Position numbers and translations under genes: made by a program
Notes under the pieces: generated by a model
What the model was told of the DNA's origin: nothing
What the model saw: the letters and a program-made list of their open reading frames with translations, nothing else
Databases searched by the model: none
Assembly (NCBI RefSeq): GCF_022458985.1
Contig: NC_061776.1
Span: forward strand, 3,433,340 to 3,497,339
Length of the DNA stretch: 64,000 nt
Source: Mugil cephalus
Taxonomy: Eukaryota; Chordata; Actinopteri; Mugiliformes; Mugilidae
Direction: 5' to 3'
Shown here: piece by piece, positions 1 through 10,799 of the stretch
How positions within the stretch are numbered: position 1 is the first letter of the stretch
How the letters are laid out: every line of letters starts with the position of its first letter

Positions 1-580
1 GCCCGACCCGGGCAGAGAGGTGGGCCCCACACCTAATTGTGGAGTGTCCAACCACCCAGGCTGAAGGGACACAAGGGACGGCACCCCCACAGACAGACAG
101 GACCAGCCCCCAGCGTGGCAGGACCCCACCAGGAAACACTGGAGAATTAAAGGATGGAAACAGAAAGATGTGGAAAGAAATAGGAAATATAAATCAATAA
201 TGAATAAATATATAAATGTAATAAGTAAATGATGAAATAAATAAATAAAATAAAACAAATAACTTAAAACACTGTTCATCCAACACAAGTATTAAAGTAA
301 AAAAATAAGTAAGTACTAAGAGGAGTTGTACTTGTAAAACACCAATGACACAAATAGAGAAAGATATTTATGAAAAAAATATGATATGATGATGAATAGA
401 AGACGAAAATCAGTGAAAAGAAGAATTAAAATCAGTGATGTGATGAAAAAAAATTAAAGAGGATTAAAGTCATCTTAAAGCTGATTAAAAAGATGAGTGT
501 TGAGCCTCTATTTAAAAGTATCAACAGTCTCTGAGGCCCTGAGCTTCTCCAGCTGTTCCACAGTCGGGGCCATAATAAGA
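1..580 (-). mobile_element. LINE 3' tail (L2/CR1-like), no coding part left
   Basis: Read on the minus strand, this begins near 575 with the 'ggccccgactgtggaacagc' stretch that encodes the last residues of a LINE reverse-transcriptase ORF. It then runs through an AT-rich 3' UTR to a conserved GC-rich tail at 1-150. The same tail recurs at 14,600-15,160 (plus) and 61,576-62,090 (minus). This copy lacks the 357 bp insertion found in those two. The family assignment rests on the ORF tail seen in the fuller copies. Confidence 0.55.
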
Positions 581-599
581 ACTAACTAGAAAATTCCCT

Positions 600-830
600 C
601 TGGGAAATTTTGAAAGGGCTACGGGGGACTTGCGCGTGCATATGTGTGTTCGTGTGTGTTTGTCCTCTTTGTGTGTGTGTATCTGTAACTGTAACATAGA
701 GATACCTGTGTGTTTCTGTATAGCACGCTTACGCGTGTGTGTGTGTGTGTGTGTGTGTTTGTGTGTAACTGTAGTAACATAAAGTTACCTGTGCAGTGTG
801 TGTTGGTGTGTGTTGTTGTAACATTAATGT
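600..830. repeat. GT-rich low-complexity stretch
   Basis: Clusters of GT dinucleotides occur, the purest at about 736-768, mixed with imperfect repeats of a 'gtaacataaagttacctgtg' type sentence. No gene signal is seen. Confidence 0.6.
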
Positions 831-1619
831 ATGGGACACAGGGATCAGCTGTATCAACAGCAGAGACATCTGATTAATGAACTAGTCTCAGCTGTGGCTC
901 AGGCCTGAGGGTCAGGGGTTGCCGTGGCAACTCACAGTGGTCGTCAATGACGACGGAAGCGCATGGAGCCGGGACACAGAGAAGAGCAAGATTTCCCACA
1001 TTTTCGTTGGTCTCACATTTGGGCTTACTGTGACAAAACAGTACCTCGTATCAGAAAAACATGCAGACCGTGGGCATCGTAAGACCTTCCTGAAGACTTT
1101 GATATGTTTTTTGTCTTTGTAGAGTAAATATTTTGGACACATTCGCGAGTTAAAGACAAAGGTCCCTTCTCCTTTTCTCAGAAAATCTTTGCATTGGAGT
1201 GAATGGAGAGCAGGGAGGTACTTTACCGTGAACAGAGGCTCGCTGTTTAAATTCAGTACGTCTCACTGCTTTGCTGAGCACATTGTGAGAGACACAACAA
1301 ATTTGTCTACAACTGTGGAAAAAATCATGTGTCTAGTGTGTGAATTGTGGCTGGGACGAGCGTTCCCTCACTCTAAGTAGCAACATCCCGCAATCTTAAA
1401 CGATATTTTTTGAAAAAGATCATGGTCATTGAACAGTGATTGATCAACAATGATAAGACCTATCAGAACGAGGATTAATGCACCAGAAGGCTTGTGTCTG
1501 TGTTTTAAAGTTTAAATGAAATCTGTAGGTGAAAGTATGCCTGAGCAGTAGACCTTGAACAACTGTGTTTTTTTTTTTTTTTTTTACACTTTACTGTGAA
1601 ATAATTTGTGTTTTTAAAA
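831..1619. other. No recognisable gene
   Basis: Short open frames exist on both strands at 912-1,142 and 1,189-1,380. None shows a known domain, a plausible splice context or a copy elsewhere in the window. A T-run of about 18 lies at 1,567-1,585. Confidence 0.5.
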
Positions 1620-2005
1620 AAGAGTTTATTAAAATAAACCCCACCCACACTCCCATGATTAAAATCGTACCAGGGATTAAAAGTACAACGCAGGCGATGC
1701 ATGTTATAAACGTAAAATAATGTGTGTTTTAATTGTGGAAATTAAACAAATTACAAATGAAAAAATATATACATATATATTGCGGGCGTTAACATTAGAA
1801 TTTACATCACATCTGGGGTGTACTGTTGAATAATTTGTGTTAAATTAAAAATATTTAATAAATTAAAAAATAATGTGTGCCCCACCCACACCCCCACCAT
1901 TAAAATCGTAACGGTGATTAAAAGTACAACGCAGGCATACAAATGATACCGTTAAAACGATGTGTTTTAATTGCGGAAATTAAACGAATAGTGAATGTAA
2001 AACAA
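1620..2005. repeat. Direct duplication, period about 241 bp
   Basis: The segment from about 1,620 to 1,760 recurs at about 1,867-2,005. Shared landmarks are 'ccccacccacac' (1,639 and 1,880), 'attaaaagtacaacgcaggc' and 'ggaaattaaac'. The copies differ by substitutions and small indels, so the duplication is not recent. Confidence 0.7.
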
Positions 2006-2141
2006 TGTGTGTAACATTCCCCAAAGACGTTTGGTCCAGAAAGCTCTTTCAACCGGCGGGGCTTCCGGTATCTCAGCCTCTGTGTCAGCACCAATGGTCG
2101 GTAATGACACAGAGGCTGACTCGCCACCTGCAGTGATCTGA

Positions 2142-2316
2142 TTCACTTGGAGAACGAATCACTAACTGATCCGTTCACGTACTGGTGCTTCACTTGGAGA
2201 ACGAATCACTAACTGATCTGTTCACGTACTGGTGCTTCACTTGGAGAACGAATCACTAACTGATCCGTTCACGTACTGGTGCTTCACTTGGAGAACGAAT
2301 CACTAACTGATCCGTT
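2142..2316. repeat. 47-bp tandem repeat, about 3.7 copies
   Basis: Units begin at 2,142, 2,189, 2,236 and 2,283 with 'ttcacttggagaacgaatca'. The first three units are nearly identical and the fourth diverges after 'actgatccgttt'. The motif 'gaacgaatca' also recurs near the hAT exon at 3,255-3,330, so these may be subterminal repeats of the same transposon. Confidence 0.8.
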
Positions 2317-2450
2317 TGCGAACAGACTCGAGTCAGTGACGCAACGCGAATCAGTAGATCAGTGGCATTCACTGACCGGATCCCTCTCCTCAGTCATTGA
2401 CTATATTCCTCCATCTGCTGCAATACAGGCTTAAGACCCAACACTAGGAG

Positions 2451-2895
2451 TGTCAAGGTTCCATGTCTGTCCATGTCATGTTGTGTTTCCTGTTTTATTT
2501 TGTTAAGCTCTGGTGTTCCTGTCCGTGTTCCTTGTTTGTCTCTTGATTGGTTATTTGTCTCACCTGCGTTGATTGCCCTCATGTGTCTCACCTGTGTCTT
2601 GTCATCCCTCAGTCCTCATGTGTATATATAACTCTGCCTTTCGCTTTGTTCCTGGTCGTGTCGTTAATGTTAGTTTAACGTCTCCACGCCATGTTCCACG
2701 TTTCCTCGTCCTTGTACCACGTCTTGTTGCCATGTTTGACGATTCTTTTGTATTTTTGGTTTTCCTGCCGTGTGCAGCGCTTTTTGTTCATTATTAAATA
2801 CCTTTTTGTTTTGGAGATCCTGCCTCATCAATAGTCCTGCATCTGGGCCCTCACCTACATCCTACAACCTCCAACTCCCCCTCCCCGTCTTGACA
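2451..2895. mobile_element. Solo LTR, 445 bp, with 5-bp target duplication
   Basis: The element starts TGTCAAG and ends CTTGACA, giving TG...CA ends in short inverted repeats. It is flanked by AGGAG on both sides (2,446-2,450 and 2,896-2,900). It contains a TATATAA box near 2,624 and an ATTAAATA poly(A)-like signal near 2,795. No internal retroelement genes are present, so this is a solo LTR left by LTR-LTR recombination. The superfamily (Ty3/gypsy or other) cannot be fixed from an LTR alone. A related copy lies at 28,250-28,642. Confidence 0.75.
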
Positions 2896-3388
2896 AGGAG
2901 ATGCGTTTACAGCCTTTCAAATAAACAAAGTGCAGCCTTTGTTACTGTCTATGCTTTATTCCACTGACATTAATACAAAAAATATGAAAGTGGAAAATAA
3001 ATATAAAGCAAAATGATAAACAAACATTATTGTATATTTTAACATATTAACACATTTTTAATGACCAAAAATAAAAATAGGCCTCGTTCAGTGTAAAAAA
3101 CAAATATATCAATTACAAGAAAATGCCATAAAAAATTAAAGATATGGAACCTGCATTAAAAATATAAGAGAACAATATAAACTTAAATAGGCTTAAATAT
3201 GCAATAGAAAATAAAATAAATAGCTTAAAAATATACTGAGCGGGAACTGAGAGAAGAACGAATCAGTTCATAAAGTGATTCGATACATTTCGTTCACTCA
3301 AAAGAACCGTTCTTTCGAACGAATCATTCGTGAAAGACCCAACACCAGCCACGCTCTCAACTGCGTTTGTCAACACGGAACCGCAACA

Positions 3389-3682
3389 ATGGCTGCGTCA
3401 GGAGAAGAGTCTGATCATGAGCCGGAGGAACTTTCACAAAATCCTTGGCCGTATCTAAACTCAATGATTGAGTTTGACCGAGCAAAGAAGAACGTGGACA
3501 CAGACAAACGACAGACATTTATTTTTAAATGTTTATTGTGTCTGCCGAAGCAGAACTTCCTCTCTGCCTTTAACAACTCAACGTCCAACTTAAAGCAACA
3601 CGTTGAACAGACTTTCAGCATGTTGTTTTCTATTTGTCTAGGTCAATTTGTGAAATGTGTTAAATTATATTTGTTTTTTTAA
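3389..3682 (+). mobile_element. hAT transposase N-terminal fragment (BED-type zinc finger)
   Basis: An ATG at 3,389 opens a frame that runs to a stop at 3,682. Residues about 45-75 read FKCLLCLPK...SNLKQHVE, a C-x2-C ... H arrangement typical of the BED finger at the N-terminus of hAT-family transposases. Upstream lie AT-rich sequence and the palindrome-like 'gaacgaatca...tgattcg' motifs. The rest of a transposase (catalytic core, hAT dimerisation domain) is absent, and after the finger the frame runs into sequence with no further homology that I can see. A truncated, inactive copy, or a first exon whose partners are lost. Confidence 0.5.
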
Positions 3683-4129
3683 AGCAGTTGCCTACCATTT
3701 TCTATTAATCTTTTCATGCCAATCACGACAATTTTAACTAAGTTTACTTTGTCTTTTTGCAGAGGTGTCATGAATCACACAAGAGGAAATACGCAATACT
3801 GACTTCATGATCAGCTTCATTGACTGGATAGTATTGAAGACAAGCTACAATCCAGGAAGAGCATGAGGACATATGTTCTGTTAGTGTCCAGATGTACCAG
3901 TGTGGAGTGAAACACCAGGAGAGGACCACCTCTCATCCACGGACCTGCTGCAGCCATAGGCAAACTGTGTCTGAGAACACAGAGTTTATGGAATGAAGAA
4001 TGGTAAAGCTGCAGATGTGAACAGCTACAGTGGTAATGAACAATCAGCTGACACCAGAATGACTCTGTTTGTCCAGAACTTGGTGGATGTTCTGCGTCCA
4101 GAGCTCACAGCTGTTTCTCTCAAACATTG

Positions 4130-4260
4130 TCTGGATGCTTTTGTACTTCCAGGGACTCACCACTGGATGGCGCTGCTTCTCTTTGCTTCTTCATTTCAAA
4201 ATGATCAGAGCTGATCAGGTCTGTGTTTATCAAACATGTCAGAGCAGTAAAGACTGTTAA
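4130..4260 (+). repeat. Cassette-boundary repeat, copy 1
   Basis: About 100 bp containing 'ggatggcgctgcttctcttt' and 'tgatcaggtctgtgtttatc'. The same repeat occurs at 15,620-15,745 (+), 29,670-29,790 (+), 13,470-13,575 (-), 26,290-26,420 (-) and 60,955-61,060 (-). It marks the outer edge of the gamma cassettes; this copy is the 3' edge of cassette A. Confidence 0.7.
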
Positions 4261-4671
4261 AAAGTATCATCCAGAGGTTTGATGAGTCAGTGCTGATGTT
4301 TGAATGTTGATCAAATGAAGGATGTGTTTCATTAACAGTCATGAAATAGTTTCATTAGCAGCAGGTCAGTGTGTCAGTGGAAACTCAACTGTTTGAGAGC
4401 TGAACACTGAAAGTTCATGGTCCTCTAACTGGACCTGTTAGTGGATGAATCCTAATCAGTCATTAATTACAGAGGTTTCTGGTGAATAAATAACATTTAA
4501 TTCATGCACTTAGTGATTATTTCAAACTGTAAAGTCCATCTTTATTCATGAAACCCTATAAATACCCTGAACATGACACCAGCTTCAGGTGGTGATTGGA
4601 CTCAGTTCATCTCTGTGTGGGTGGAGGCTCAGAGGAGCAAAGGTTTACAGAAAACAAGAGAAAGGGAGGGG

Positions 4672-4860
4672 AGGTGATGAGTGTGTTCAGCAGCCGATAT
4701 CAATCTGTTCTCAGTGGTTATTAGGACAGAAAACAAACTGCTGACAGCCAATCAGACTTCCTTCCTGCAGCAGACGGGCTGTGTGGGTTTGTGCTCTGCA
4801 GCCTCCACACCGTTAGCTGTGGCTTTTCACTTTAATGACAGTTTCAACCACCAGCTCTGG
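4672..4860. promoter_or_regulatory. Conserved block 3' of TRGC A, candidate gamma enhancer
   Basis: This block lies about 1.0-1.2 kb downstream of the cassette A transmembrane exon and is nearly identical in all four cassettes. It contains a Myb consensus (CCGTTA, reverse TAACGG, 4,810-4,815) two bases before a RUNX-like TGTGGC (4,818-4,823), an inverted CCAAT-type box (agccaatcag) and GGAAGG/CTTCC Ets-like cores. Mammalian TRG enhancers use adjacent Myb and RUNX sites (established knowledge); activity here is inference. An open frame covers it but has no gene features. Confidence 0.45.
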
Positions 4861-5578
4861 TTAAAGAATCTTTAAAGGAAGCACCTGTGTTCTTCATCTG
4901 AGAGAGAAACACATTTACATGATTGTGATTATTTTATTGTGTTGTGTTTAAAATCTTCCATCCTCTCATAAATGTCTCCTCTCTGATAAATAGAACTTTA
5001 AAGAAGTTTAAAGTTTTTACCTGTAAAGTGTTTAAATTGATCCTGTGAGAGGATTTTCAGCTTCTATTAGAAACAATAATGCTTCCTGTTGTTGTGTTGT
5101 CATTAATCAGAACAGAACACAAGCCTCAGTGAGACAGAGACACAAACCCATGAGACAAACAAGTCATGCTGTTGTTGTGAAGCAGGCGTCCATGTTGGTT
5201 CACCTCCAGTCTCATTAGTTCACTGAGTTCTAGTTGGAAGAAAAAGTCTGAACGTCCCAATCACTTTAAATGTATCATGAGTTGACCTCATTAACCACTG
5301 AGACACATTTCTCATGGAAATTCTCTTCAAGCTTCATTTTCTCTCAGTGCATCAGTCTGTGCTTCATTCACAGGGTTCATAGACGTCACATCCAGGAACT
5401 GGAAGCAGCTTGTTACTTTATTCACTGACGTCCAAACTCTAAAGTTCAAGTGTTTGACTTGTTTTGTTAAGACACATAAAAATCAGTTGATGAAAACCAG
5501 ACTCTGGGATTGTGTCGGTTTCTCGTGTTTATTGAGTGTGTTCCAGTGAAACTAAAGAGCAGCCTGGTGGAGTCTGCA

Positions 5579-5584
5579 TTTATT
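5579..5584 (-). terminator. Poly(A) signal of TRGC A
   Basis: AATAAA on the minus strand, about 305 bp past the stop codon, inside a 3' UTR conserved with the other three cassettes (signals at 17,012-17,017, 34,517-34,522 and 59,810-59,815). Confidence 0.6.
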
Positions 5585-5888
5585 AGAAAGAAACACAAGA
5601 GCAGAAGAAACAGCTGGAAACTGATGATGATTCAGCTTCATTTTCATTATTATACAAGTCCCAGTTAAAAGTGGAAATAAACTAGACGACTAGAGAATGA
5701 ACACGTTCTAAGAGCAGATTTCTATGTGAATATATGTGTTTCTATTTACAGGACGACAATCAACACGTGAATGAACAGATACAGATTACAAAGAAGAACA
5801 TTTCAACAACATTTCTGAAGACTGATCAAAGTGATGAATGAGATGAAGTGATGAGATGTGATGGAGAGAAAAGAGGAGCAGAAAACAG

Positions 5889-6436
5889 TCAGTCAGCATG
5901 TGTGGAGCTGGTGGACGGTCCCTTGTTTCTGAGGATCATCAGCAGAGAGAGTCCACAGCAGTACACCAGACTCTTCACTATCAGCACTGTGTACTGCAGA
6001 CAGAGCAGCTTCACTTTGTACTGAGAGACATGAGGAACCTCTGAAACAGAAAAGGAGTCAAATGTTTAGAGCTGCAGTGAGAGATTGTCTGCATCACTGC
6101 TGGACACAGTCACAGAGTTCTCATTACCTTGTAGTGCTTTGGCCTCCACTGTGCCTCCCTCGTGCTCCACGGAGCAGGTGTATTTATATGTGTAGTAATC
6201 ATCTCTATCCACCAGCTTGATGGAGGCTCTGCGTCCCGACTCTCTGAGCTCCAGCTGATCTCCCTCAGCAGGGGTCAGCTCCTCCAGAGAGCCGCCCTCC
6301 TTCTGTCTTTTCCAGGAGAACTTGACCTCAGGAGGAAACATGTGTGAGGCCAGACACAGCAGAGAGCTCTTCCCCTCCAGGTGGGCTCTGGAAGCTGCTG
6401 GGTACACGCTCACCACGGGCTTCACTACCTGCTCAT
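5889..6436 (-). CDS. TRGC: T-cell receptor gamma constant region, cassette A (two exons)
   Basis: Exon 1 (6,436-6,128, 309 bp) follows a TTCAG acceptor and ends at a GTAATG donor. It encodes one Ig-C1 domain starting DEQVVKPVVSVYPAAS, with Cys28, Trp42 (FSWKRQK) and Cys88 (YTCSVEHE) forming the Ig fold. After an 87 bp intron, exon 2 (6,040-5,889, 152 bp) encodes EVPHVSQYKVK, a membrane helix containing VLIVKSLVYCCGLSLL with the intramembrane Lys expected for CD3 contact, and a short tail ending STHAD. The J splices in with phase 1 (g|at). There is no separate connecting-peptide exon, and the membrane-proximal Cys present in cassettes B and C (SQC) is Tyr here, so an interchain disulfide is unlikely. 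No frameshift or stop is seen. The transmembrane segment excludes an Ig light chain. Confidence 0.9.
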
Positions 6437-8407
6437 CTGAAGTTTGACAGCACACACACATTCACACAGTCAACAGCAGCTTCCAGCTCTGCTCTGGATT
6501 CAGTCTGATCCTGGAAACTACATGGATCATTTCAACTTTTAATGGAAAGACATTATTTTCTGGTTCTGAACTTGAAGCCAACAACACGTTTCAAAGAAGT
6601 TGAACAGAAACATGTGGACTGTGTTTCATCACGTCTTCTTTTATCAACTCACTGCTGTTGTAGTTTAGAAAGAGAAATATTTTCCATGATGACTTGATAG
6701 AAGCTTTGGTTTTTCAGGGCCTCCTTAGTTTTTCTTCTTGTTTTTTGATCATAATGCACCAACTGTTTTCAGGTCAGTTCTCAGTCTTTTACTACGGAGC
6801 CTTGCTGGTGGAAAACGTGCAGAATGCACTTTGACATTGTCTTGGTGAAATAAGAAAGGCCTTCCACAATAAGACGTCATCTGGATAGCAGCATTTGTTT
6901 CTCCACAACCTGAACACATGGTTCATCATTAACGGTGCATTCACTGGTTAATGAAGATCAGCCTGAACATCATCTACATTCAACACTGCTTTTCATTGTA
7001 GGATATTATGGACTGTAGATCACATGTGTCAAACTCAAGGCTGAATGTGTCCTGACACATCATTTTATTTGACCCACCACAACTTAACACACATATGGTC
7101 GTCAACATATGCATGAGGAGTAATTCTCAATATTAATGATCTGATAATTATTCTAATAAAGTGTTTATCATTAACTATATCTCCCATAATGTACGTCAAT
7201 GTTGTGACCTGATGTGGTGATTGGAAATATCAACAGTTAATCCCAAAATGTCCAAGAAGAGAAAAACTGACTCAGAAGGAAGGAAATTTAAGAAAAGATG
7301 GGAAAGTGAATGTTGGTGCTTCAAGGAAAAAAAACATGATGAAGGAGTAAAATCTACGTCGTCATTTTGACGCCAGACATGGAGATAAGTCTGTTAAATG
7401 TAGCCTCCAAGAAAAACAACAAATGGTTCAAGAATTAAAAGTCAGACTCTAATTGCAGCATGAACTGTTCACCAAAGATACAGATAAAATGATATTTTTC
7501 ATTTTTCATTGAGAGCTTTTAAATCCAAACTGAGAGGACATGAGGCCGACTCCACAATATTCACTAGTTTTTATAACCTGCTTGTAAATTGAATCATCTT
7601 CTTTTCATTTGTCTTTTCTTTGTCTTTTAACTGTGTCATTTTCTAACTGTGTTTTGTATTTGCTGCTGTCTATTTTCACCAGGACTCCCTTTAAAAAGAG
7701 CTTCTCAGTCTCAGTGGGTTCATTCTGGTTAAAGGAATAAATTATTTACATCATTTCCAAATCCCTGAATTGTGTTTTTCAGTTGTTCATTTGTTATTTC
7801 AGTGATTACAATATGTATTGAATATGACACATTTAAGAGCACAGACTTTAATCACTAATAAAACACATCAACATGTTAGTTTGTGTCAGTCATGTTCAAA
7901 TGTTTAAATACTTTATGCTGATGATGGTGATAAAACTTCATTTAATTTAACATCACATTCACTTTGTGTTTTTTCTTTTTCTATTAACACATCATCAATT
8001 AAAGACACATTTACATCATATAAAATAAGTGACAGCGATTAGATCTGACAAGGTTCTAACTTTCAGAAATGATCCAATACAATCGATAGACACTTGAAAA
8101 GAATGTGAAATAGTTGAACATCAAATATCATCTTGTTTTCAACAGAATTACTGAGACGATCAAATCCTAAATGTTTGTAACGTCACTAATTTTTACAGAA
8201 AGAAAGAATGACTTTAGTTGTTCTGTCACATTTCAACATGTTTTCAGAAATGATTGAGCTTTTCTTATGGAACAATGGCTGCAGGATGAATTCTCTACTA
8301 ATGAGGAAAAAACTAACATGTAAAGCCTGAAGCAGCACAAACTGACTTTAAACACATTTCAGCTTCTACAATAAAACAAGTGAAGGAAAAGAAATGTTTG
8401 TTCTTAC
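6437..8407 (-). other. J-C intron of cassette A, about 1.97 kb, with hAT fossil
   Basis: Intron between J and C exon 1, very similar in cassettes B and D. It holds a decayed hAT transposase start (separate entry). A run of unremarkable AT-rich sequence fills the rest. Confidence 0.7.
7248..7500 (+). mobile_element. Fossil hAT transposase N-terminus (GTF2IRD2-like type)
   Basis: On the plus strand, opposite to TRGC, an ATG at 7,248 opens MSKKRKTDSEGRKFKKRW. After small frameshifts, a HGDKS...QELK-type stretch follows near 7,378-7,440. That order (MSKKRK start, R/K-rich helix, finger ending in an H-x-K region, Q-rich linker) resembles the N-terminus of hAT transposases related to GTF2IRD2 and ZMYM-type proteins. 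Stops and frameshifts show it is dead. Copies lie at 18,869 (cassette B) and 58,154 (minus, cassette D), so insertion predates cassette duplication. Confidence 0.5.
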
Positions 8408-8463
8408 CTGTTACATACAGTTTAGTTCCAGAGCCAAAGATGCCGTAGCCCTTGCCGCTGCCA
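8408..8463 (-). CDS. TRGJ: TRG joining segment, cassette A
   Basis: A 56 bp J that reads GSGKGYGIFGSGTKLYVT in the frame set by the FGSG motif, the J bulge required for Ig V folding. It ends in ACAG|GTAAG, a good splice donor with phase 1 that matches the g|at start of TRGC. A 12-spacer recombination signal abuts its 5' end. The J lies about 2 kb from C and 4 kb from the V of the same cassette. It looks usable. Confidence 0.9.
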
Positions 8464-8491
8464 CACAGTGAAAAAGACTAATACAAAAACC
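8464..8491 (-). other. 12-bp-spacer recombination signal of J (cassette A)
   Basis: On the minus strand: nonamer GGTTTTTGT (8,491-8,483), 12 bp spacer (8,482-8,471), heptamer CACTGTG (8,470-8,464). Both elements match the consensus. Confidence 0.9.
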
Positions 8492-9960
8492 TGTGTGCTG
8501 CTGAGAGAGTCAGCTGAGGGGAAGGAGTCACATGAGGAGGAAGGATCATATTTCAGCTCCTTGATGTGTTTCTCTGATGTTCACATCTACATGACTGTCT
8601 CTTCTTCTCCTTTCTTTTAGCCTCACTAGCAGCATGGCTCTGATGTTAATGTCAGTGGTTGGTCAGTCCACTACTTTAGTCTTAGTCATGGACTGGATCT
8701 GGACTAAAGGATGGATGATGGACTCACATCAACATTTCTACACATTCTTGGTCTCAGAGGATCAACTTCATTAACTGACTGTTGATTTGGACTTTTTATC
8801 TAGCGCCACCAGCAGGTCAACATCTGTTTTGGTCATCAGATTTTCTGTTGGACATTCAGTGTCCAGTAGCATCATTACATAGAAACACATATGAGACATG
8901 TTTAAGTTATGACATAAATATGTAATAATGTGAATAAATATATAGAATAGTATCAGTAATGACCACAGTCCAGTTGGTTCCTCACAGGGAGGCGCTGTAG
9001 AGTCTTATGTCCTGAAGGACAAACGTCCTCCTCAACGTGTCCATGGAGCAGGACAGAGACAGCAGCCTGTCCCTGAACCAGCTTCTCTGTCTGACTATGG
9101 TGTCATTTATTTATTTATTTAAAAAAAAAACGTATTCATTTATTTTCATTTATAGCACGCAAGTAAAATGTATATCGAGCAGATCAATATCATTGCAAAG
9201 CACATACATTGAGAAGAGAAAATAATGTGAAGTTTGAGGTGGGAATGCGCAGGAGGAAACAAAAGACCCTATATGCGCTTGTCAGGTGGCCCTCCTAAAC
9301 AAAATTCAGCTTTAACAATCAATGCAATAGCAGCCACATAAAAAAGGACAAGTGATAAAGAAAAAGGATACATATGTAGCCAAGCTAAACTGAACCAGCA
9401 CAGGACACAGAAATATCTTCTGGGGTCTTTATTTCTGAACAGAAGAATATGGTGTTTAGATGAAATCAATGATGCAAGTTTAGAACTAAAACTGACTGAG
9501 AGTCTTCAACTGTGTCTACAGTACTAGTCAAAAACAAAAATCAGCGACACCACACTGTGCCTGGTACACTGGGACGCTTACTGTAACTCTGTTTAGTCTA
9601 GTTTAGTCTTGAGTAATTATCCTATTACAACAGAGTATTAAAATATGTCCTACAGTCCAGTACAGACTGCTAGAGTGTAACAAAATGTCCTTATAGGCAA
9701 CAACAGAGTACAAAGAATTAACTACAGTGGCTTGACCCTAAACCACAAAGGGCCCACAAATTCACAGCAAACACACATTCACAGGTCAGAACTTCACAAT
9801 GAAAGCTGAATGTAGAGTTGTAATACATAACGTTATTAACTTGTGCATTTTTCCCGTAGCACAAACAGCATTGACGACGTCCTGCTACTTGACAACCGTT
9901 GGGTGTCTCATCGTCTGTTTCTCTGCCAACCGCTAACACATACACATTTCAGTAAATGAC
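8492..9960. other. J-upstream conserved region and AT-rich spacer, no gene
   Basis: The first 590 bp (8,492-9,080) upstream of J is conserved in cassettes A, B and D (mirror copies at 20,113-20,615 and 56,290-56,912) and could hold a germline-transcript promoter. From 9,100 to 9,960 an AT-rich stretch recurs, inverted and corrupted, at 54,200-55,170. No coding feature is seen. Confidence 0.5.
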
Positions 9961-9989
9961 TTCAGTCTGTAAACATGCATTACTCTTTA

Positions 9990-10790
9990 GATATTTCATG
10001 TAAACAGCCACATTTGTACTATATTTACCCTCATAAACCTCTGAAAACCGTGGTGTGGTCGCACCGCTGTGGACGACCTCCGGTATCTGTTTAACAGTTT
10101 TTTCAACCAGTTCACCAAACTAAGAACGTCCAATTTGGTGGCGTTAGTGAGTAGTTGCACTGCATTTTCCCAGATAAAATTAAATATTATGGAAATGGAT
10201 GGATTACGAATTTGTATTTGCAAAATTGGTCCAATAAAAGATGTATTGTTTGCTTCTTGAATGTGCACTGTTACTTTCTCTAATGGGAGCTGGTAAGGAG
10301 TTCTAATAATGGGGACCCCTGTATCTTAATGAAAATTGTGAGTTCTAAAAATAAAATTTAAAAAAAGTATCGATGTATTTGGGAATTGAACTGGTATGTA
10401 GAGTGAAAACAGGTTGGAAGTAGCTTGTGGATGGATTGATACATGAAAACATATATTTGCAGAAAATGTACGTTGAAAATGGGCAGAATACATGGGGATT
10501 GAAACAGTGAGGTGGAGCTAGAGACTCTGTTGGAGAGTGTTATCATTTTTGCACAATGATTAATTTTATTATTCATAATTTAATACCACTGAGGGGGCTC
10601 GTAAAAGTACAAACACAAACAGCATTGTAGTATGAGATGTAAGGATAGATCATGGTTGATAAAGATTGATGAGGATTTTTCTTGATAACAGATGCCGTAT
10701 TAGAGCCCAAAATTGATCCTTGTGTCACACCACAAGAAATCAACCTGCAGACTAAAGAGTTGTTATTCCAAGATACAAATGACTTTCTTC
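9990..10790 (-). mobile_element. Non-LTR retrotransposon RT C-terminal fragment
   Basis: On the minus strand, a degenerate VTQGSILGP-type reverse-transcriptase motif is recognisable near 10,730-10,690. It is followed by a typical C-terminal region (10,576-10,358) with ILPIFNVHFLQIYVFMYQSI and FHSTYQFNSQIH, and a further stretch to about 9,996. The frame is broken by stops and shifts. A relative with the same C-terminal pattern lies at 22,254-22,475, and corrupted copies lie at 53,450-54,130 and 55,530-55,810. Confidence 0.6.
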
Positions 10791-10799
10791 ATGTCAAAT

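Noticed and set aside
2142-2316. CRISPR-like array
   Set aside because: Units are contiguous 47-mers without unique spacers, in a vertebrate genome.
4681-4875. Open frame MCSAADINLFSVV..., repeated four times
   Set aside because: Conserved because the underlying 3' flanking DNA is duplicated with each cassette. It has no splice context, its ends shift between copies (some gain stop or extension), and conservation extends outside the frame.
5889-6436. Ig light chain constant gene as an alternative identity
   Set aside because: The following exon encodes a transmembrane helix with an internal Lys, and J motifs are FGSGTKLYVT; light chains have no membrane exon.
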